Source: Brenneria roseae subsp. roseae (lineage in GTDB: Bacteria; Pseudomonadota; Gammaproteobacteria; Enterobacterales; Enterobacteriaceae). From it: a stretch of DNA of 64,000 nt. The position numbers were made by a program, and so were the translations under genes. Positions 59,401 through 64,000 of the stretch are shown one piece after another (within the stretch, counting starts at the first letter, position 1; each line of letters starts with the position of its first letter). Location of the stretch: positions 115,359 through 179,358 of the forward strand of contig NZ_KZ819031.1 in assembly GCF_003115845.1 (NCBI RefSeq), read 5' to 3'. The notes under the pieces are model-generated. The model was not told where the DNA came from, did no database searches, and was given only the letters and a program-made list of their open reading frames with translations.

Positions 59401-61758
59401 ATGGTGTTTATAAGTAGGATCTCAAGCATGAAGGATTTATCCGGCTTTTTCGCTTACGCATCAAGTCCCGTAGAAGTTGGGCAAACTATCGAACGGGCTG
59501 TAGATAACAGCAATAAAATCATAGGCAGGATAGCCATCTCAACGTGGATGGCTCTAGATGTTGTCGGGCATTTTATTTCTGATGAAGTCTTAACGGCTAT
59601 TGATGCAACGGACTTATTGATTGCCGACATCAGTGAGCTCAATTTCAATGTCACGTATGAAATAGGTTATGCGATAGGTAAATCGAAGCGCGTATTGCTT
59701 GTCAAAAATAAGAGCCTACAACCTCAAGGACTGAAGATTTCTGATGTGGGAATTTTCGATACCTTAGGTTACCGGGAATATCAGAACTCTTCTGAATTAA
59801 GCGCATTTTTAACAAATGCTTCTGTCTTGAAAGCTATTGATACATCAGCAGTGCTAAACATTAAGGCTCCAGTGTATCTCCTCGATACGCCATACAAGAC
59901 CGACTGGTCAACGCGAATAATCTCTAGGATTAAAAAGGCTGGTTTCACGTATCGTAACTTCGATCCGAACGAGTCTCCCCGTCTGTCTGCACATGATGCA
60001 ATTACGCAAGTAGCAAAATCATACGGAGTTGTTGTTCCCCTTTTATCCTCGAATTCTACAGGTTTTGCTATTCATAACATGCGAGCAGCCTTCATTGCCG
60101 GTTTGGCTGATGGCATGGGAAAAGCGCTCAGCATTTTGCAGTCTGGTGATGAACCAGTCCCCATTGATTATCGTGATTTTGTAGAAGCGACTTACCACCC
60201 CGATGACGTCAATCGTGCAATAGAAGTGTTCGCCTCAAAGGTTACTCAAGCATTTCAGCAACTCGAAGCATCCGATACGAAGGTCGAGCGTTCCTTTATA
60301 AAAAAGGTTAATCTCGGTGCTACTTCCGCTGAAAATGAAATGCGCGATCTTGAGCGCTATTATTTAGAAACGGATCAGTTTCTTAAGTCCCTACGGGGTG
60401 AAGCTCATTTGGTTGTGGGACGTAAAGGTTCCGGCAAGTCGGCAATTTTCCTTCAAATTAGGGATGCAGAACGCGACAAGAACCGTAACAAAAATATTGT
60501 TTTAGATCTGAAGCCAGATGGTTACAAACTTATAAAATTTAAAGAAAGAATCCTTCAGTTTTTAGCTGAAGGTACGTATCAGCATACAATTACGGCATTT
60601 TGGGAATACGTGCTTCTCTTAGAGATATGTTACAAAATCTTGGAAAAAGATAGACAACGCCATATTCATGATCACCTTCTATACGAAGGCTATCGTGAGC
60701 TATCCGATTTATATTATGTTGAAGGTTATGATTATGAGGGTGATTTTTCTGAACGCATGTCAATGCTGATGGAAAAAATTTACTCTGAATACCAATCAAA
60801 ATATGGTTCAGAAGAAAGTGTTAACCTAAGTTCATCCCAAGTCACTGAGCTTCTATATAAACACGATGTTAAAAACCTGAAACAAATGCTGGGACGCTAC
60901 TTAAATAACAAACAGATTTTATGGCTGTTATTCGATAACATTGACAATGGTTGGCCTACCTCAGGATTGAAGCATGAAGACTTATTAATGATTAGGGCCT
61001 TAATAGATGCTACTCGAAAGATTGAACGTCAGTTTAGTAGTCCAGATCTCAAAATTCGGTCGGTGGTATTTCTGCGCAATGATGTCTACGAACTACTGGT
61101 AAGGGAGACATCTGATCGAGGCAAAGAAGCTAGCGTCATTCTTGATTGGACTGATGGCGATTTGCTACGTGAACTTATTCGCTTGCGAATTGTATCAAAT
61201 GGACTAGATGAAGATATGGACTTCAAATCTGCGTGGCTACGACTTTTTGTTAGCCATTATATGGGCGAAGAAACTTCTCAATTTCTGATTGAACGTTCTT
61301 TAATGAGGCCGCGTTTTTTACTCAATCTTATTAACCATTGTAAAAGCTTCGCTATCAATCTAAATCATGAAATTATAGAAGCAAGTGATATAGAAAAAGG
61401 TATAAATGCTTATTCTGCAGATCTTTTACGTGATATTGGCTACGAACTTCGTGATATTTCTTCTGAAACCGACGGTGCATTGTACGCTTTTATCGCCTGC
61501 GAAAGTGAATTGTCAGAAATAGAAGTAATGAATAAACTAAAGCAATCAGGTATTGAGCATGATGGTGCTGCTCGTGTATTAGACTTGCTACTTTGGTATG
61601 GGTTTTTAGGTATTCGAATTAATTCAGATGAACCTAAGTTCATTTATGACTTCAGCTACAACAAGGCACTAATGGATGGTGTAAAAAGAAACTCGACTCA
61701 GACAGTTAGCTTGGTAATTAATCAAGCATTTTGGCCAGGATTAATGATAAACAAATAA
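59401..61758 (+). CDS. Deoxyribosyltransferase-like domain plus large P-loop ATPase (Sll1717-like)
   Basis: Protein of 785 residues. Residues 1-130 carry ATDLLIADISELNFNVTYEIGYAIGKSK, the same motif as the neighbouring gene; residues 155-270 look like a second nucleotide-binding fold (APVYLLDTPYKTDWSTRIISRI). From about 310 an ATPase begins: Walker A GRKGSGKS at 340-347, Walker B LWLLFDNID at about 507-515, RSVVFLRNDVYELL as sensor region, then a winged-helix-like C-terminus. I relate it to Sll1717-family P-loop ATPases. A sensor ATPase that unleashes an NAD- or nucleotide-degrading domain is a fair model. Divergent from the previous gene with 312 bp between starts. Confidence 0.7.
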   Translation: MVFISRISSMKDLSGFFAYASSPVEVGQTIERAVDNSNKIIGRIAISTWMALDVVGHFISDEVLTAIDATDLLIADISELNFNVTYEIGYAIGKSKRVLLVKNKSLQPQGLKISDVGIFDTLGYREYQNSSELSAFLTNASVLKAIDTSAVLNIKAPVYLLDTPYKTDWSTRIISRIKKAGFTYRNFDPNESPRLSAHDAITQVAKSYGVVVPLLSSNSTGFAIHNMRAAFIAGLADGMGKALSILQSGDEPVPIDYRDFVEATYHPDDVNRAIEVFASKVTQAFQQLEASDTKVERSFIKKVNLGATSAENEMRDLERYYLETDQFLKSLRGEAHLVVGRKGSGKSAIFLQIRDAERDKNRNKNIVLDLKPDGYKLIKFKERILQFLAEGTYQHTITAFWEYVLLLEICYKILEKDRQRHIHDHLLYEGYRELSDLYYVEGYDYEGDFSERMSMLMEKIYSEYQSKYGSEESVNLSSSQVTELLYKHDVKNLKQMLGRYLNNKQILWLLFDNIDNGWPTSGLKHEDLLMIRALIDATRKIERQFSSPDLKIRSVVFLRNDVYELLVRETSDRGKEASVILDWTDGDLLRELIRLRIVSNGLDEDMDFKSAWLRLFVSHYMGEETSQFLIERSLMRPRFLLNLINHCKSFAINLNHEIIEASDIEKGINAYSADLLRDIGYELRDISSETDGALYAFIACESELSEIEVMNKLKQSGIEHDGAARVLDLLLWYGFLGIRINSDEPKFIYDFSYNKALMDGVKRNSTQTVSLVINQAFWPGLMINK

Positions 61759-61896
61759 ATTCACATAAAATACATAAGGTTACATGCTATCTCTAGAAAA
61801 ATAATTCATTAGCAATAAGATTAATGTTAATATAGCCAATATTTTATTGTATGTAGTAGTATAAGTGAAAAATCCACAGTACACATAGGTCATAAA

Positions 61897-62301
61897 ATGT
61901 CGAAGGAATATAACGTATTCATTAGTCATGCTTGGTCATATCATAGCGAACTAGAAGATTTAAGAAGACTTATCGATGCCCGTGCATACTTTAAAGCTGA
62001 GTATTCAGAAGTTAGTCGAGATAAACCGATATATTCTATCAGTGCACCCTATATAAAAACGGTTCTTAAAAAGAAAATTTTAGAATCAAATATAATTATA
62101 GGCCTTGCTGGTATGTATGCATCCCATAGCGACTGGATGGAATGGGAATTACAAACAGCATTTGACAATAACATACCTATTATTGGAGTTGTTCCTCGAG
62201 GAGCGTTGAGGATATCAGCAACTGTTTCATCTAGGGCTATTGAGGTTGTCAGATGGAATACAGAAAGTATAATTTCCGCGATTAGAAACAACTCCATTTA
62301 A
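61897..62301 (+). CDS. ThsB-like TIR protein
   Basis: Protein of 134 residues that is all one TIR-like domain (DUF1863/MTH538 type): EYNVFISHAWSYHSELEDLRRL at the start, SNIIIGLAGMYASHSDWMEWELQTAF with Trp80, Trp83 and Glu84, then IPIIGVVP. In Thoeris such proteins sense phage and make a cyclic ADP-ribose signal. It converges on the SLATT-type gene. AT-rich; ATAGGTC precedes the ATG. Confidence 0.83.
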   Translation: MSKEYNVFISHAWSYHSELEDLRRLIDARAYFKAEYSEVSRDKPIYSISAPYIKTVLKKKILESNIIIGLAGMYASHSDWMEWELQTAFDNNIPIIGVVPRGALRISATVSSRAIEVVRWNTESIISAIRNNSI

Positions 62302-62330
62302 AATGGAATGAATTATTAACGCATCATTTA

Positions 62331-62363
62331 TTTTATACCCCCCAAAACAAGGGGGGTAAAATA
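62331..62363. terminator. Bidirectional hairpin between the TIR and SLATT genes
   Basis: TACCCCCC (62336-62343), loop AAAACAA, GGGGGGTA (62351-62358), flanked on both sides by A/T-rich DNA, between converging genes. Confidence 0.65.
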
Positions 62364-62447
62364 TACCATTAACCTTGTCACAACCTCATCTTTAACTCAT
62401 TAATTGACTAATCATCAGAGAATAATAATTAACAATTAATTACTTGG

Positions 62448-63338
62448 CTAATGTTTTATTGGGGCTTGCCTATTTGCTACTCTTCTAGCGAGCCATTGCG
62501 TATGCTCCCTAGAAAATGCTGTTTCAGCGTCTCTTACAAATTCAGAGAAATCATTTTCTCCAGAAATATATGATGATTGTTCTTTAATTATACCAATCTC
62601 ATGTGCAGTTAAAAAATATGATGCAGAGAGTTCACTATATCTTTTAACCTGGACCCAGCCAACGAGAGCCGATGCTATCGTTGTTACTACACTTATTGGT
62701 ATTAAACTCTCAGTATTTTGTGTCAAAAAAGCATTATAGAGAGAACATAAAAAAGCAAGAAGATAAATACAAAAAACGACCACTCCCCAGTATAAACTTA
62801 AGTTTTTATTAGATTGTGCCTTGCCTATATACCAGTCACGCTGATCATCTATTCTATATTTAACATATACATCTCGACGATCATCAAGATTAAGTTTTCT
62901 GATATTTTTCATCTCATCAGAAACCGTGCTTTCAAGTACTGATACAGAGTCGATACTTTTAGATATAAACTCACTACCACCCACGATACCGTCTAAATAA
63001 GATGCGAGCTGTGATATATTCCTTGGTTCATCTTTATCGTTAAAAGGTTCTGATTTCATGGAGAACTTCCACGAGATAGTTTTAATTGACTCAGTTACCG
63101 CTCTATATTTATACCACTCTCTTTCAAATTTACTTTTAAGTTTAAATGCTACCATCAACATTAGCATGGTGAATAAAAACAATGCAGTGTAATATTTGTA
63201 GTCATACTCCAGAAAAGCATTAACAGCACTAAATATCAATAATAAATATTCAATTCTAAGAGCAGCAAAGTAATATCTTTGATTGTTTTCAGATCTCTTA
63301 TTAGTTATATCATAAAGACTAGGATATTTAATTTTCAC
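62448..63338 (-). CDS. SLATT/DUF4231-like membrane protein
   Basis: Protein of 296 residues with two pairs of membrane helices: about 27-66 (EYLLLIFSAVNAFLEY, YYTALFLFTMLMLMVAF) and about 178-235 (LYWGVVVFCIYLLAFLCSLY, LIPISVVTTIASALVGWVQV), with cytoplasmic charged segments and the DUF4231-like end YSELSASYFLTAHEIGIIKEQ. SLATT proteins are predicted pore-forming effectors governed by nucleotide signals. It lies opposite the ThsB-like TIR gene, giving a sensor/effector pair. No standard ThsA (SIR2 or Macro) is seen. Confidence 0.72.
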   Translation of the reverse strand: MKIKYPSLYDITNKRSENNQRYYFAALRIEYLLLIFSAVNAFLEYDYKYYTALFLFTMLMLMVAFKLKSKFEREWYKYRAVTESIKTISWKFSMKSEPFNDKDEPRNISQLASYLDGIVGGSEFISKSIDSVSVLESTVSDEMKNIRKLNLDDRRDVYVKYRIDDQRDWYIGKAQSNKNLSLYWGVVVFCIYLLAFLCSLYNAFLTQNTESLIPISVVTTIASALVGWVQVKRYSELSASYFLTAHEIGIIKEQSSYISGENDFSEFVRDAETAFSREHTQWLARRVANRQAPIKH

Positions 63339-63957
63339 ACCACACCCCCTTTTTTATAGAAAACCATCTCTCTAGCAAATCTCATTTTCATTAATATTTT
63401 TTCAGCACAAACACATTCTTAGAATGTATGTACAAATACAAATCCATTCCCTAGGAAAAACATGATTATACAAGACGGCCATCCGGAATGGCACCTTCTC
63501 TATCGAATAATCGCATTTATCTTCTCAACTTTTGAGGATAGCAAAACTTGCTCCCAAATCCACGGACAATCCAATCTCTTGGCAACTAACGCGCCACAAA
63601 CTGGAAGTGCCAGCGCATGGCAAAAAATATATATTACACAGTAAGTTAACGGTGAATTTACTGAACTTTTCTATGATGCTAATGAAACTTCAAACGTGAT
63701 GCGTTTATGGTAGTCGTGCAGATGCAAAAGAATGGGCAGCCCCCACACCGTAACTTTCATTCATGAAATCGTTGAAGATGTTGCAGAGCAAGGGACAGCA
63801 TTTGCCTATAGTCACCAAGGTTATTATATTCCCTACTTTAGTAACACAACTATTCCTTCTAGCAAACCTTCAATGAAAGGTGGTCATTCTGGTGGTCTTG
63901 ACAGAAAAGGATTTCTGATTTAGCTTGTTTTTTAGCCAGTTACTGGCAAAGGCGATC
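63339..63957. other. Decayed right end of the element
   Basis: About 620 bp with only short frames. One (63462-63644) starts MIIQDGHPEWHLLYRI, faintly like antitoxin N-termini of the IIQDGKPEW type; another (63732-63923) reads TVTFIHEIVEDVAEQGTAFAY. Neither is supported by a good ribosome site or full-length family match. Likely remnants of lost genes beside the att site. Confidence 0.4.
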
Positions 63958-63973
63958 CCAGTCAGAGGAGCCA
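63958..63973. repeat. Right attachment site repeat
   Basis: CCAGTCAGAGGAGCCA is an exact copy of the tRNA-Asn 3' end at 20386-20401, preceded by unrelated sequence and not part of a tRNA here. It marks the right border; the remaining 27 bp are chromosomal. Confidence 0.92.
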
Positions 63974-64000
63974 ATTTAGAGAAAGCAGACGTTCACTAAC

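Larger units (their letters stand above)
20386..63973. mobile_element. Integrative and conjugative element of the HPI/ICEKp class at tRNA-Asn
   Basis: Bounded by 16-bp direct repeats and carrying an HPI-type integrase next to the tRNA, an AlpA-like regulator, a complete VirB operon, a MOBC relaxase with coupling protein, and ArdC. The order (integrase, cargo, virB, mobB, mobC, att) is that of ICEKp/ICEEc1. In place of a siderophore locus it carries AT-rich metabolic cargo on the left and a defence cluster on the right. One insertion splits a trbM-like gene and several small genes are broken, so current transfer ability is uncertain. Codon and base composition alternate between AT-rich cargo and GC-rich transfer genes. 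Confidence 0.92.

Noticed and set aside
63462..63644. Possible antitoxin gene (MIIQDGHPEW start)
   Set aside because: Only the first ten residues resemble antitoxin N-termini; the rest does not, there is no toxin beside it, and no ribosome site is seen.
20386..63973. CRISPR array or prophage in the island
   Set aside because: No regularly spaced repeats with spacers and no phage structural genes were seen; repeats present are inverted pairs near the candidate oriT.

Overview
The window is from an enterobacterium of the soft-rot group; Pectobacterium or a close relative (Brenneria, Dickeya) fits best. The evidence is a formate hydrogenlyase block (hycH end, hycI, hydN, fdhF, fhlA) next to a chemoreceptor, a uhpABC-afuABC sugar-phosphate block, intergenic repeats of a type I associate with these genomes, and a tRNA-Asn carrying an HPI/ICEKp-class integrative element. 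The genus is inferred from gene content only.

Region 1 (1-20325) is ordinary chromosome. It holds HycH/HycI hydrogenase maturation; a chemoreceptor with a repeat-built C-terminal tail; hydN-fdhF behind a good sigma-54 promoter, with the cognate activator FhlA on the other strand (FdhF has Cys, not Sec, at residue 140); a DAACS transporter, a HypT-like LysR regulator and an Asp/Glu racemase; and the UhpA/UhpB/UhpC sensing system followed by an AfuA/AfuB/AfuC-type sugar-phosphate ABC importer.

Region 2 (20386-63973) is a complete integrative element of about 43.6 kb. It lies between tRNA-Asn (left copy of a 16-bp direct repeat, 20386-20401) and a second copy at 63958-63973. Its order is: HPI-type integrase; AT-rich cargo (cupin, DJ-1/PfpI, HAD, polysaccharide deacetylase, two LysR regulators, a second DJ-1 protein, an MFS pump); AlpA and other ICE control genes, two of them broken; a full VirB1-VirB11 type IV secretion operon; a higher-GC insertion of about 4.1 kb (two TetR-controlled oxidoreductases and a dead relaxase fragment) that splits a TrbM-like gene; a repeat-rich candidate oriT; a MobB-type coupling protein and MobC-type (MOBC) relaxase; ArdC antirestriction; and a defence cluster up to the right att site. 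I recognise no self-replication or partition genes.

The defence cluster (about 53.1-63.3 kb) is the most interesting part. A tightly coupled five-gene operon (53113-57478) encodes a PfkB-like kinase fused to a deoxyribosyltransferase-like domain, a TIR domain fused to a tRNA-guanine-transglycosylase-like barrel, an OGG2-like HhH glycosylase, a QueC-like enzyme, and a small TIR protein with an atypical Met-Gly-Gly-Ser-Ser leader. TGT-, OGG- and QueC-like genes together are known from type IV CBASS, but I see no CD-NTase or CBASS effector here; TIR domains take that place. Beside the operon lie two more proteins with deoxyribosyltransferase-like N-termini (one with a TPR-like region, one with a large P-loop ATPase), and a ThsB-like TIR gene converging on a four-helix SLATT/DUF4231 membrane protein, which looks like a Thoeris-like sensor/effector pair.
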